The notes: generated from the sequence alone by a model not told the origin. A stretch of DNA of 64,000 nucleotides from Lysobacter_K koreensis (GCF_042677045.1 NZ_JBHTIH010000004.1:124001-188000); one strand, 5' to 3'. Shown: positions 46,788 to 55,803, counted from the first letter of the stretch. Program-made: numbers and translations.

Positions 46788-48298
46788 CGGGTGCCGGGAA
46801 ACTGCGCCGCGCCAGGCTCGCGCGACCGGGATGATTGCCGCGCACTCGTCCGCGGCCGGCCGCCGGCGGCCACCGCCAGACCGCTGACCACGCCCAGCGA
46901 CGGGTCGCCCGCGACCAGCCGCGCGTCGGGGAATGCGGCCTGCACCGCGGCGCGCACGTACGGCGCGCGCGACATGCCGCCGGTCACGAACAGCGTCGTC
47001 GGCGCGGCATCGAGTTGCGTGCCCACGCGCGCGAGCAGCCGCTCCAGGCCGCCGAGGAAGCGTGCGGCGGCGATTTCGAGGTGCTCGCGCGTCGCGCTCG
47101 CGGCCAGCCCCGGCTCGATGTAGTCCAGTCCCGCCTGCCACGAGGCGTGTTCGCTGAGGCCGATCTTCGCCAGCTCGACGCTGCGGTTGAGCCGCACCGT
47201 GTTGCCGGCGGCCTGCAACGCCGCCAGACGCGAGGCGAACGGCGCCGGTGCGTCGTCGAAGCGGCAGCGGCGGAAATCGCGCTGGCGTTGCAGGTCGTGC
47301 ACGCTGGCGGCCTCGGAGTAGCGGTGCACCGGCACCGCGCTCAGGTCCTTGCCGAACAACGGCATGAAGCGGCGCAGGCTCAGCGCCAGGTCGACATCGA
47401 CGCCGCCCTCGGCGATGCCCCAGGCGCCGCGGATCCGCGGGCGCGCCGCGCGCCCGCCGAGCTGCGCAAACGCGACGTCGGTGGTGCCGCCGCCGACGTC
47501 GACGATCAGCGCGCGCTGCGGCCCGGCCTGGCTGCGGTGGAAGTCCAACGCGGCGGCGGCCGGCTCTTCCAGGAACTCGACCGCGTCGAAGCCGGCCGCG
47601 CTCGCGGCCTCGCGCAGGATCTCCAGCGCCTGCACGCCGCCGGCCTCGCCCATCGAACTGCGGAATTCGACCGGCCGCCCGATCACCGCGCCGCGCACCA
47701 CCGTGCCCAGCTGCTGCCCGGCGGTCAGGCGGATGTGTTCGAGGATGTGGGTGGCGATGCCCAGGATCGTGTGGCGCGCCGCGCCGTGCAGCCGGTAGCC
47801 AAGCATCGACTTGGGGGAATCCACCAGGTGGCCGCCGCCTTCGGCGAGGTAGGCGTCGATCGCGTCGTCGCCATAGACCGCGTGCTGCAGCGACGCCGCC
47901 GACGCGCGCGCCTGCTGCATCTGCTGCTCGAGCCAGTGGCGGCGCACGCTGACGACCGCCTCGCGGCGCAACTGCTCGTCGCTGCGCAGCGACGGCGTGG
48001 CGACCAGCGCCAGCGCCTCGGCGCGCCGCGCCACGGGCGCCTGCTGGGCCTGCGCGCGCAGCAAGTTTGCGCGGTGGAGCGCGCGGGTCTGCGCGGCCTT
48101 GGCGCTGGCAAGCAGGCGCGCGACCTGCGCTTCCAGGGCCGGGGTCAGCGCGAAGTCGTTCGGGTCGGGGATCGCGTGCGGGAAGAACGCGGTGGTGCGG
48201 AACTGCAGCGCGTCGCCGAAGCGGACCAGCTGCACGCGGTCGTCGACCAGCGCGCCGGCGGCCGAGTAGCTGGTGCCGAAATCGATGCCAATGCGCAT
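46784..48298 (-). CDS. Hsp70-family protein (YegD-like)
   Basis: A 504-residue actin-like ATPase of the Hsp70 superfamily. Phosphate 1 motif is GIDFGTSYSAAG at the very start, phosphate 2 is LIVDVGGGTTDVAFA, and the adenosine motif is FVTGGMSRAPYV. EFLEEPAAAALDFH corresponds to the Hsp70 'EPTAAA' connector. As in YegD there is no full substrate-binding domain. A long insertion (DYIEP, ARFLGGLERLL) is family-typical. No DnaJ or GrpE gene is near. Stop codon TAG is part of a REP palindrome. Confidence 0.9.
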   Translation of the reverse strand: MRIGIDFGTSYSAAGALVDDRVQLVRFGDALQFRTTAFFPHAIPDPNDFALTPALEAQVARLLASAKAAQTRALHRANLLRAQAQQAPVARRAEALALVATPSLRSDEQLRREAVVSVRRHWLEQQMQQARASAASLQHAVYGDDAIDAYLAEGGGHLVDSPKSMLGYRLHGAARHTILGIATHILEHIRLTAGQQLGTVVRGAVIGRPVEFRSSMGEAGGVQALEILREAASAAGFDAVEFLEEPAAAALDFHRSQAGPQRALIVDVGGGTTDVAFAQLGGRAARPRIRGAWGIAEGGVDVDLALSLRRFMPLFGKDLSAVPVHRYSEAASVHDLQRQRDFRRCRFDDAPAPFASRLAALQAAGNTVRLNRSVELAKIGLSEHASWQAGLDYIEPGLAASATREHLEIAAARFLGGLERLLARVGTQLDAAPTTLFVTGGMSRAPYVRAAVQAAFPDARLVAGDPSLGVVSGLAVAAGGRPRTSARQSSRSREPGAAQFPGTR

Positions 48299-48648
48299 GC
48301 GTGCCCTGCCAGGTTCGAACGGTTCCGCGGTGCGACGCCGACGGCGACGCGCGACCGGGAAATCCGGGCCGCCATTCTCGCAGCCGCGGCCAGCGAATCG
48401 CGGCCAGGCGCGGCTCGCAGGCGCGCGATCCGCGGCGCGCGCGAAGGCGCCCGGCTCCCGCGTGGGGGCGACCGAATGCGTCAGCTTTGGCCGCTGCGCG
48501 ACTGAATCGCGGGCACCGAAGTCACACTTTTTCGAGGCGTGCGCAAAGATGCGTGCGCGCGGTTCGCTGGCGCTTGACAAACGCCGGCCGCTGGCTCTTC
48601 CTAGCACCGTGCGCCCGGTCGAGCGCGCACTTCAGGGGAGTTCTGCCA

Positions 48649-49689
48649 ATGATTTTCGCTATCCAAACCCGGCCCGCGCGCCGGTGGTCCGTCCTATCGA
48701 AAGTGTCGCTGGTGCTGGCCATGGGCCTGGTGCTGGCGGCGTGCAACAAGGAGCAGGCCGCGCCCGACGGCGCCGCTGCCCCGACCGCCGCCGCGCCGGC
48801 GGTGACGCCGGAAACCGCGGTGTCGGCCAAGGTCGCGAGCATGACCGTCGAGCAGCTACGCGACGCCGCCAGCCAGGCCTACAGCGACAACCGCCTGTAC
48901 GCGCCAGCCGAGAACAACGCGGTCGAGTACTACCTCGCGCTGCGCGACAAGCAACCCGGCGATGCCTCGGTGGCGAGCGCGCTGACCGACCTGCTGCCGA
49001 TGACGGTGATCGCCACCGAGCAGAGCGTCACCCGCGACGATTTCGCCGAGGCCCAGCGCCTGGCCGCGTTGCTCGAGAAGGCCGACGCGCAGCACCCGGC
49101 GCTGGCCCGCCTGAAGGCGAACATAGCTGCGCAGCAGGCGACCGCCGCGCAACGCGCCCAGGAGAAGACGCTGACCGCCGAGGAAGAGGCCAAGAAGCTG
49201 GCCGACCTCGAGAAGCAGCGCCTCGAGGACCAGAAGAAGCAGCAGGAGCAGGCTGCCGCGCAGCTGGCCACGAAGCAGAACGCCGACAAGCAGGCCGCCG
49301 ACCGCGCGGCCGCGGACAAGCTCGCGGCCGACAAGGCGGCTGCGGACAAGGCCGCCGCCGACAAGGCTGCTGCCGACCGCGTTGCCGCTGCACAGCGGAC
49401 CCAGGCCGCCGCCGCCCGCCCGGGCGCCGCGGCCACCGACCTGCGGGCGTTGTCGACGCCGGCGCCGAAGTTCCCGCCCGACGCGCTGCGCGCCGGCCAG
49501 TCGGGCGAGGTCCAGGTCGAGTTCACCGTCGGCACCGACGGCTCGGTGACCGCCGCCCGGGTGGTGCGCTCCAACCCGGCGCGCATCTTCGACCGCGAGG
49601 CGGTCAACGCGGTGCGCCGCTGGCGCTTCCAGCCGGTCGATGCACCGGTGACCACGCGCCGTACGATCGGGTTCAACCCGGGCGGTTAA
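48649..49689 (+). CDS. Lipoprotein with TonB-like C-terminal domain
   Basis: A 346-residue protein. After a basic start it has a hydrophobic segment ending in a lipobox (VLAMGLVLAACNKEQ). The middle contains a helical region and a long charged stretch with repeated AADKAAADKAAADK units, probably coiled coil. The C-terminal 80 residues are a TonB domain (PKFPPDALRAGQSGEVQVEF, then NAVRRWRFQPVDAPV). A normal TonB has an uncleaved membrane helix with His that touches ExbBD; here the helix is followed by a lipid-attachment Cys, so coupling to ExbBD is doubtful. GGGGAG lies before the ATG. Confidence 0.85.
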   Translation: MIFAIQTRPARRWSVLSKVSLVLAMGLVLAACNKEQAAPDGAAAPTAAAPAVTPETAVSAKVASMTVEQLRDAASQAYSDNRLYAPAENNAVEYYLALRDKQPGDASVASALTDLLPMTVIATEQSVTRDDFAEAQRLAALLEKADAQHPALARLKANIAAQQATAAQRAQEKTLTAEEEAKKLADLEKQRLEDQKKQQEQAAAQLATKQNADKQAADRAAADKLAADKAAADKAAADKAAADRVAAAQRTQAAAARPGAAATDLRALSTPAPKFPPDALRAGQSGEVQVEFTVGTDGSVTAARVVRSNPARIFDREAVNAVRRWRFQPVDAPVTTRRTIGFNPGG

Positions 49690-49733
49690 GCGGTTGTGGC
49701 GGCCGTCCGCTAGCGCGGATCGGCCATATGCGG

Positions 49734-49761
49734 AAAAGCCCGGCTTCGGCCGGGCTTTTTT
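49734..49761 (+). terminator. Rho-independent terminator
   Basis: AAAAGCCCGGC-TTCG-GCCGGGCTTTT followed by further T residues, 45 bases after the stop of the lipoprotein gene. Confidence 0.93.
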
Positions 49762-49888
49762 GTGGCCGTGGGCTGGTGGCCGTCTGAAGCAAGCTAGCAG
49801 CAGCGCTGTCTGCGTCGATCGTGAAGACTGAGGCGATGGCAGGTACTGTCGCCGTTGCCGTTGCTCCTAGGCTCTTCGCTTTGACTGG

Positions 49889-50367
49889 CGCCGTAGAGCC
49901 CGCCGAGCACCGGAGGGCAAAGGGGGGAAAAGGCGCCCTTGTCTGAGCGCAGCGAGTTTGGGCGCCGTACCCTTTGCTCGAGGAGCGCAGGGGACCGGAG
50001 ACAGCTTCATCGTCTCCGGCGAGCGTCCGGCTCCAACGGTTTTGGTTACTTTTGCCAAGACAAAAGTGACTCGCGCGCGCAGCGTGCGAAAGCCCTTGAT
50101 CTTGTCGTTGAACTTGCTCTTCGCATGACTGCGAAGCAGTAGCAACGGCAAGAGCTTTCGCCTGAAGGCGAGTTACTTTCTTTGCGAGGGCCAAAGAAAG
50201 TAACCAAAGAAAGGCCCTTCCCTGACAAACCTCCCGCTGGCGCACGTAGCCCTGCGCGGACTTTCCGAGTCGGCATCCTGCCTCCATCGGAAAACGCCCG
50301 GCATCCATGCCGGCCGCCCTTCGGGTTTGGGCACATCCCTGCGGTTGGGGATGAGGGATCAAGGGCA
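49889..50367. repeat. Long dispersed intergenic repeat, copy 2 (first copy at 5221-5726)
   Basis: This copy shares most of its sequence with 5221-5726 in direct orientation, including the ACTTTTG/CAAAAGT hairpin and the 13-base GTTACTTTCTTTG stem. Differences cluster in short blocks (around the CCGGAGACAG and GCATGACTGCGAAG segments), as if loops had been exchanged. No gene is called; the stretch 49690-50531 holds a terminator, this repeat and the array that follows. Confidence 0.9.
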
Positions 50368-50368
50368 A

Positions 50369-50457
50369 ACAACAGCAACAGCAACGGCAACAGCAACGGC
50401 AACGGCAACAGCAAGTCGTAAGTCACTGGATCCCCGCCTTCGCGGGGATGACGAGTC
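50369..50457. repeat. CAACAG/CAACGG hexamer array and REP palindrome
   Basis: About eight hexamers (50369-50416) are followed by GGATCCCCGCCTTCGCGGGGAT and GACGAG (50424-50457). The order (core repeat, hexamers, palindrome) parallels the end of copy 1. Confidence 0.8.
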
Positions 50458-50531
50458 AGAGCAAAGCAAGTCGCGGCTAACCTTGTGATGTGGCTGCCGA
50501 CACACAAAAGCAGAACCACCCTGCACGCGTG

Positions 50532-52340
50532 TCACAGCGGGCCCATCGCCCACGGCCACAACGGCCCGTCCAGCCACAGCCAGCGCACCATCCACGCGCT
50601 GACCCACGCGCACAGCAGCGTCAGCGGCAGGCCGACGCGGACGAAGTCGGCGAAGCGGTACTGGCCGGGGCCGAGGATCAGCAGGTTGCCGTGGTGGCCG
50701 ATCGGGGTCAGAAATGCGACCACCGCTCCCAGCGCGGTGCACACCACGAACGGCGTCGGCGGTTGGCCGATCGATTCCGCCAGCGACACCGCCACCGGCC
50801 CCAGCAGCACCGTGGTTGCCGAGTCGGACAGGATCTGGGTCAGCAGCGCCGCGGCGGCGAACACAACCAGCAGCACTGACAGCGTCGACCAGCCGGCGAC
50901 CACATGCAGCAGGCCCTGCGCGAGCAGCTGCGCGGTGCCGGTCTGCTCCATCGCGATGCCCAGCGGGATCACCCCGGCGATCATCACGAACACGCGCACG
51001 TCGATCTCGCGGTAAGCCTGGCCGATGTCGACGCAGCGCGTGGCCACGATCGCGACCGCGCCGAACAGGAACGCCAGCGACGCAGGCAACCACTCGCTGA
51101 CCGCCGCGACGACGGTCAGCGCCAGGATCACCAGCGCCAGCGGCGCGCGCACGCGACGCCTCGCCTCGCCGGCGAACGGCACCAGCATCAGGAAGCCGTG
51201 GTGCGCGGCCAGGTCGGCGAAGCGCGACGGCCGGCCCCATAGCACCAGCAGGTCGCCCTCGCGCAGGCGCGCGTCGGCCAGCCGCGCCGACATCGCCGCG
51301 CCGCGGCGCCACAGCCCGGCGATCACCGCGTGGAACTGACGCGCGAAATCCAGCTCGCGGATGCTGCGGCCGATGAACTCCGAGCCCGGCGCGACCACCG
51401 CCTGCACCAGCTGCGGCTCGCCGTCGCCGGTGGCGGTGTCGCCGAAGCGCGCGATCGCGTACAGGTCCAGGCCGCCGTCGTCGTGCAGCGACGCCAGCGC
51501 GTCGGCCGAGGCCTCGACAAGCAGCACGTCGCCCTTGAGCAGCGGGCTGCCGCCGCCGAGGTCCTCGCGCGGCTTGCCGTCGCGCAGCCAGCCGAGCAGC
51601 CGGAACTTGTCGCCCAGCGCCTTCTGCAGTTCCGCCAGCGGCCGGGTGTTCCAGCGCGAGCCTTCGACGATCACCAGTTCGGTGCGGTAACGGTCCAGGC
51701 GCAGGTATTCGTCGTCGCCGGACTCGCCACTGCGCTTGGGCAGCAGCCAGCGCGTGAGCAGCATGTAGCCCACCCCGATCGCCACCAGCGCGATCCCGAT
51801 CGGGGTGATCGAGAAAATCCCCAACCCTGGCGCGCCGGTGCGCTCGAGCAGGTTGTCGGCGAGCAGGAACGCCGGCGCGCTGACCAGGGTCAGGGTGGTG
51901 CCCAGCGAGGCGGCGAACGACATCGGCATCAGCAGCCGCGACGCCGAGAGCCCGCGCGCCTTGGCGAAGCGGGTCAGGATCGGCAGCATCATCGCCGTCA
52001 CCATCACGTGGTGGGTGAATGACGCCATCGCCGCGACCGTCGGCATCACCACCGCGATCGCGCGGCTCTCGCTGCGGCCGGCGGCGTGCCCGATCCACTG
52101 GCCGATGCGCTCGGTGATGCCGGTTGCGGCCAGCCCGCCGGAGATCACGAACACCGCCGCGACGATGATCGCCGGCTCGCTGGCGAAACCCGACAGCGCC
52201 TGTTTCTCGTCGAGGATGCCGCTCACCACCAGCGCGGCCAGCGTCAGCATCGCGGTGACGTCCACGCGCAAGCGCTCGCTCACGAACAGGTACAGCGCGC
52301 CCGCGAGGATCAGCAGGAAGAGGAATTGTTGCAGCTCCAT
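50532..52340 (-). CDS. SLC13/DASS-family transporter with two RCK_C (TrkA-C) domains
   Basis: A 602-residue inner-membrane protein. The first transporter half has hydrophobic helices up to about residue 190 (LFLLILAGALYLFVSE, AAMASFTHHVMVTAMMLPIL). Two soluble TrkA-C-like domains follow (ELVIVEGSRWNTRPLAELQK and QAVVAPGSEFIGRSIRELDF). The second transporter half resumes near residue 390 (ALVILALTVVAAVSEWLPAS, LLTQILSDSATTVLLGPVAV, TPIGHHGNLLILGPG). This split layout is typical of SLC13-like anion symporters (sulfate, dicarboxylates). The substrate is not determinable here. Confidence 0.9.
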   Translation of the reverse strand: MELQQFLFLLILAGALYLFVSERLRVDVTAMLTLAALVVSGILDEKQALSGFASEPAIIVAAVFVISGGLAATGITERIGQWIGHAAGRSESRAIAVVMPTVAAMASFTHHVMVTAMMLPILTRFAKARGLSASRLLMPMSFAASLGTTLTLVSAPAFLLADNLLERTGAPGLGIFSITPIGIALVAIGVGYMLLTRWLLPKRSGESGDDEYLRLDRYRTELVIVEGSRWNTRPLAELQKALGDKFRLLGWLRDGKPREDLGGGSPLLKGDVLLVEASADALASLHDDGGLDLYAIARFGDTATGDGEPQLVQAVVAPGSEFIGRSIRELDFARQFHAVIAGLWRRGAAMSARLADARLREGDLLVLWGRPSRFADLAAHHGFLMLVPFAGEARRRVRAPLALVILALTVVAAVSEWLPASLAFLFGAVAIVATRCVDIGQAYREIDVRVFVMIAGVIPLGIAMEQTGTAQLLAQGLLHVVAGWSTLSVLLVVFAAAALLTQILSDSATTVLLGPVAVSLAESIGQPPTPFVVCTALGAVVAFLTPIGHHGNLLILGPGQYRFADFVRVGLPLTLLCAWVSAWMVRWLWLDGPLWPWAMGPL

Positions 52341-52435
52341 GCCTGCATTGTGCCTACCCCTTTACGACGCGTATGCACCGCCCCATCACGGCGCGCGGCT
52401 ACACTCGCGCCCTGTAAGTGAGCCACCGATCTGCC

Positions 52436-53602
52436 ATGTCGACCCCCCTGCCATCGCCAAGCGACACCCATCCCGACCGCTTCCAGCTGGCAATGGCGGC
52501 CTCCGGCATCGGCATGGCGATCGTTGACCTCGACGGGCGTTGGCTCGAGGTCAATCCCGCCCTCGAGCGCATGCTCGGCTACCGCGCCGATGAACTGATC
52601 GGGCGCCCGGCGTCGGCGGTCACCCACCCCGACGAAGTCGAGCCGTCGCGCGCCGCGATCACCGACCTGGTCGACGGCCGCATCGCGGTGATCGATGCGC
52701 CCCAGCGCTACCTGCACCGCAATGGCGAGGTGGTCTGGGTGTATGCCAACGTCGCGGCGATGCGCGACCCGCACGGCGCGCCACAATCTTTGCTGCTGCA
52801 GCTGCGCGACCTCACCGCGCAGCGCGCGGCCGAGTCGCGGGTCGAAACCCACGCCGCCGAGCGTGCCGACGCGCTCGCCGCGACCCAGCAGCAGCTGCAG
52901 CTGTTCGTCGATGCGGTGTCGCACGACCTGCGCGCGCCGTTGCGTTCGATCGAGAGTTTCTCGGCGTTGCTGGCCGAGCGCGCCCAGGCCCGCCTCGACG
53001 ACACCGACCGCGACTACCTGGTGCGGATCCGCGCCGCGGCGCAACGCATGAGCGGCCTGCTCGGCGCGCTGAGCGAGCTGTCGCGCGCGACCCGCGCCGA
53101 ACTCAAGCCGGCCCAGGTCGACCTGAGCCTGCTCGCCGAATGGGTCTGTGCCGAGTTGCACGACGCCGATCCGGAGCAGCACGCGCAGGTCACCGTGCAG
53201 CCCGGCCTGCAGGGCTGGGGCGACGAACGCCTGCTGAAGCTGCTGCTGACCCAGCTGCTCGACAACGCCTGGAAGTTCTCGCGCGGGCACGACCCGATCC
53301 GCATCGAGGTCGATGGCGAGCGCGAGGGCGACACCGTGCGCATGCGCGTCAGCGACCACGGCCACGGTTTCGACATGCGCTATGCGCACAAGCTGTTCAC
53401 CCCGTTCCAGCGCCTGCACGGGCCGGAGCAGGGCGGTGGCCACGGCCTGGGTCTGGCGATCGCGCAACGCGTCGCGCAACGCCACGACGGCCGCATCCTC
53501 GCCCAGTCCGAACCGGAGCTCGGCAGCACCTTCACCCTGGAAATGCCCGCGGTCGCCGCCCCCGCGGCGCGCACGCCGGCCAAGGAAACATCGGATGCAT
53601 AA
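52436..53602 (+). CDS. PAS-domain sensor histidine kinase
   Basis: A 388-residue soluble kinase. A PAS domain (residues 12-130: GIGMAIVDLDGRWLEVNPAL, MLGYRADELIGRPASAVTHP) is followed by HisKA with His163 (AVSHDLRAPLRSIESFSALL). The HATPase domain has TQLLDNAWKFSRG, SDHGHGFDM and GHGLGLAIAQRV. The layout (no membrane segments, PAS then kinase) matches cyanophytochrome-type kinases without the chromophore domain. Its stop overlaps the start of the response regulator by eight bases; they are a pair. Confidence 0.93.
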   Translation: MSTPLPSPSDTHPDRFQLAMAASGIGMAIVDLDGRWLEVNPALERMLGYRADELIGRPASAVTHPDEVEPSRAAITDLVDGRIAVIDAPQRYLHRNGEVVWVYANVAAMRDPHGAPQSLLLQLRDLTAQRAAESRVETHAAERADALAATQQQLQLFVDAVSHDLRAPLRSIESFSALLAERAQARLDDTDRDYLVRIRAAAQRMSGLLGALSELSRATRAELKPAQVDLSLLAEWVCAELHDADPEQHAQVTVQPGLQGWGDERLLKLLLTQLLDNAWKFSRGHDPIRIEVDGEREGDTVRMRVSDHGHGFDMRYAHKLFTPFQRLHGPEQGGGHGLGLAIAQRVAQRHDGRILAQSEPELGSTFTLEMPAVAAPAARTPAKETSDA

Positions 53603-54029
53603 GGAAATCCTGCTGGTCGAGGACAACCCCGACGACGTCGAGCTGACCCGGCTGGCGTTCAACGAGGCCAAGATCGCCAACAACCTGGTGGTGGTTGGCG
53701 ACGGCGCGCAGGCGCTCGACTACCTGTTCGCGCGCGGCGCCTACGCCGACCGCTCGCCCGACGACCTGCCGTCGATCGTGCTGCTGGACCTCAACCTGCC
53801 CAAGGTCGATGGCCGCGAGGTGCTGCAGGCAATCCGCTCCCACGAGGCCACGCGCACCTTGCCGGTGGTGGTGCTGACCACCAGCGCCGAACCGTTCGAC
53901 GTCGAGGCCAGCTACGCGCTGGGGGTCAACAGCTACATCCAGAAGCCGGTGGATTTCGAGCAGTTCGTGTGGGCGGTGAAGCAGGTCGGGCTGTACTGGC
54001 TGGTGCTCAACCACCCGCGCACGCCGTAG
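53595..54029 (+). CDS. Single-domain response regulator (Rcp1-like)
   Basis: A 144-residue CheY-like receiver with Asp9-Asp10-type acidic pocket (LVEDNPDD), phosphoacceptor Asp65 (IVLLDLNLPKVDG) and Lys117 (SYIQKPVDF). The NPDDVELT start and the Tyr/Trp-rich C-terminus (VGLYWLVLNHPR) mark the Rcp1 group of phytochrome-type regulators. It has no output domain and is likely to pass the signal on by protein contact. The stop codon TAG is part of a GTAG-headed REP palindrome. Confidence 0.92.
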   Translation: MHKEILLVEDNPDDVELTRLAFNEAKIANNLVVVGDGAQALDYLFARGAYADRSPDDLPSIVLLDLNLPKVDGREVLQAIRSHEATRTLPVVVLTTSAEPFDVEASYALGVNSYIQKPVDFEQFVWAVKQVGLYWLVLNHPRTP

Positions 54030-54146
54030 GGCGGGCTCAAGCCCGCCACCCCGCCACGGCCAGATTGCGAGGAATCGCGTTCGCTGTTTGACGCTCGACC
54101 TTCGCAAACGCTGTCGACGGGGACGGCGGGCTTGAGCCCGCCCTAC
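54026..54146. repeat. Inverted pair of GTAG-headed REP palindromes
   Basis: GTAG-GGCGGGCT-CA-AGCCCGCC (54026-54047) and its inverse GGCGGGCT-TG-AGCCCGCC-CTAC (54125-54146) face each other. The TAG of the first is the stop codon of the response regulator (54027-54029). On the minus strand the TAG of the second (54143-54145) is the stop codon of the oxygenase gene. Confidence 0.88.
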
Positions 54147-54886
54147 GCACCGAACAACTGCTCGGCGCGCTGGAACAGCACCCAGCTGGTGGCGATGACC
54201 TTGTCGCCGCCGTGCGGCCGGTTGCCGCGGTGGGTGTGGGTGAACGCCGCCGGTGCGATCAGCAGCGCACCGGTGCGCGGCGCGATCTTGCGCTGCTGGT
54301 AGAGGAACTCGGTCTCGCCCTGGGCGAAATCCTCGTTGAGGTAGACCGTCCACAGCAGGTGCCGGTGCAGGGTCTCGGTGCCCGGGTCGCGCGGGTACAG
54401 CTCGCAATGCCAGTACGGGTAGCCACCGCGGCCGGCGCTGTAGCGCTGCAGGTTGATCGCGCCGGGTCGGAACACCGTCTGCGCCAGCGGCGCGAGTTCG
54501 GCGTCGTCCATCGCCAGCATGCGTTCGGGGGTCAGGCGGTGGCGCGTGCCGTCGGCGCTCGGGACTTCCAGCATCAGCGGCGCGATCAGCGTGTGCGGGT
54601 AGCGCCGCAGGTAGGCCAGCAGGCCCTTGAACACCGCGGTATTGAGCGCCGCCTCGGCGTCGCGCCACTGCGGGTGGCCGCTGATGGTGAGGTCGAGGCT
54701 GTCCTTGAGCTCGGGCTTGACGCCACCGCCGACCTTGCCCGGCAGCACGTCGCCACTGGCGGCGAAGCGCGCGACCAGCGCCGCGCAGTGCGCGGCATCG
54801 AGCGCCTCGGGATAGACCTCGATGAAGTCGGCGGCGGCGGTGGCGGCGGTGGCCGTGGCGGTGGTAATCGGCGAGGGGGTCGACAT
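54143..54886 (-). CDS. 2-oxoglutarate/Fe(II)-dependent oxygenase, PKHD-type
   Basis: A 247-residue protein. Candidate metal ligands are His and Glu in GGYPYWHCELYPRDPG (a variation on HxD, with HxE) and the distal His in AAFTHTHRGNRPHGGDK, with the Arg two positions on. TVYLNEDFAQGETEFLYQQR matches the central strands of prolyl-4-hydroxylase-like enzymes. The Glu in place of Asp is unusual and could change metal binding. The N-terminal TATATAATAAADF stretch is low-complexity. It converges on the response regulator gene. Confidence 0.8.
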   Translation of the reverse strand: MSTPSPITTATATAATAAADFIEVYPEALDAAHCAALVARFAASGDVLPGKVGGGVKPELKDSLDLTISGHPQWRDAEAALNTAVFKGLLAYLRRYPHTLIAPLMLEVPSADGTRHRLTPERMLAMDDAELAPLAQTVFRPGAINLQRYSAGRGGYPYWHCELYPRDPGTETLHRHLLWTVYLNEDFAQGETEFLYQQRKIAPRTGALLIAPAAFTHTHRGNRPHGGDKVIATSWVLFQRAEQLFGA

Positions 54887-54997
54887 CGGGCGTCCGGAGC
54901 GGGCGGCGCAACGCATTGCGCGGGGAAAGCGGCCATCCTCGCACGCGAAAACCGCAGTTTAAAAATGCAACACCAGGCCCTGCGGCTCTGTCCGGAA

Positions 54998-55014
54998 TTG
55001 GCATAACCCATGCT
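54998..55014 (+). promoter_or_regulatory. Sigma-54 type promoter upstream of the Fap-like operon
   Basis: TTGGCATAACCCATGCT keeps the invariant GG (55000-55001) and GC (55012-55013) with exactly ten bases between them, and the wider TTGGCA..TGCT context fits the -24/-12 consensus. Transcription would begin near 55025, leaving a leader of about 220 bases before the first gene. The convergent activator at 60632-62077 carries the sigma-54 contact motif. The 362-base stretch 54887-55248 contains this promoter, the palindrome at 55082 and no gene. Confidence 0.7.
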
Positions 55015-55081
55015 TTAGCGGATTTCGGGCCATGCTTGGGCGCAGCTGAACGCGCTCCGCGCCAGGGCCGCGCGTGGCTAG

Positions 55082-55101
55082 ACGTTGCAAGCCTGCAACG
55101 T
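55082..55101. promoter_or_regulatory. ACGTTGCA-N4-TGCAACGT palindrome in the Fap-like operon leader
   Basis: A perfect 8-base inverted repeat with a 4-base spacer, about 60 bases downstream of the predicted start of transcription. The same 8-mer, ACGTTGCA, recurs at 56442-56449 just before the third gene of the operon. It could be an operator or an RNA hairpin. Confidence 0.45.
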
Positions 55102-55248
55102 TTCGCGTCGCGAGCGCGCCAACGAGCGCGACCCTGCGATACAAAAGCCTGCAGATACAACGACTTGCTTGGTTGGCATGGATCTCGCTCTGGGTTCCCT
55201 CGTGTCCGCGTTGCCATCGGCAGCGTGGGGGGGAGCCACGGAGTGCAC

Positions 55249-55803
55249 ATGTCGGTCATTGCGTTGTTGGTCAGGAAGTCTGCGGCGCTGTCTGGTTTGG
55301 GGGCCTTGGCCCTGGTCGTGTCGTTGGGGCCGTTCGCGGTCCCCGGCGCGCGCGCGCAAGCCTTTCCCGGCGCGCCCGCGGCAGCCGCGCGCAACCACCA
55401 ACTGGTGATCACCCGCACGGTCCAGCCGCGCATCGCCTACCGCGGCATTCCGCTGGCGGACCATCCGGTGCAGGCGCAGGCCACCGTGTTCCCCGGCGAG
55501 GTATTCCACGACACCCTCGGCCAGACCCTGGACCTGGTGCTGGGCACCGACCTGGACCAGCGCGGCTCGGTCGGGGTCGATGCGGGAGGCGCGGCGCGTT
55601 CGCTGCTCGCCCAGTCCCTGCCTGCGTTCGGCGGCGCCTCGCGCTTCGGCGGCCACGCCGCGGCTTCGGCGCCGCTCGGATCGGGCGCGTCGGTCGGCAC
55701 TGCCGCGTCGGGCGCCACGCGTGGCCTGGGCGGACTGGTCACCGGCAGCCTGCTGCCCGCGCTCGGAGCGGGGAATGCATCGCAGCAAGGCGGCGGACCG
55801 TGA
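55249..55803 (+). CDS. Secreted protein, FapA-like position (first gene of amyloid-type operon)
   Basis: A 184-residue product. The signal peptide ends near PGARAQ (residue 37). The mature chain contains LVITRTVQPRIAYRGIPLAD and HPVQAQATVFPGEVFHDTLG, then a Gly/Ala/Ser-rich tail. GGAG lies six bases before the ATG at 55249. By position it corresponds to fapA, which in Pseudomonas encodes a small periplasmic protein that controls fibre assembly; sequence similarity is too weak to claim homology from reading alone. Its stop overlaps the next start (GTGA). Confidence 0.65.
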   Translation: MSVIALLVRKSAALSGLGALALVVSLGPFAVPGARAQAFPGAPAAAARNHQLVITRTVQPRIAYRGIPLADHPVQAQATVFPGEVFHDTLGQTLDLVLGTDLDQRGSVGVDAGGAARSLLAQSLPAFGGASRFGGHAAASAPLGSGASVGTAASGATRGLGGLVTGSLLPALGAGNASQQGGGP

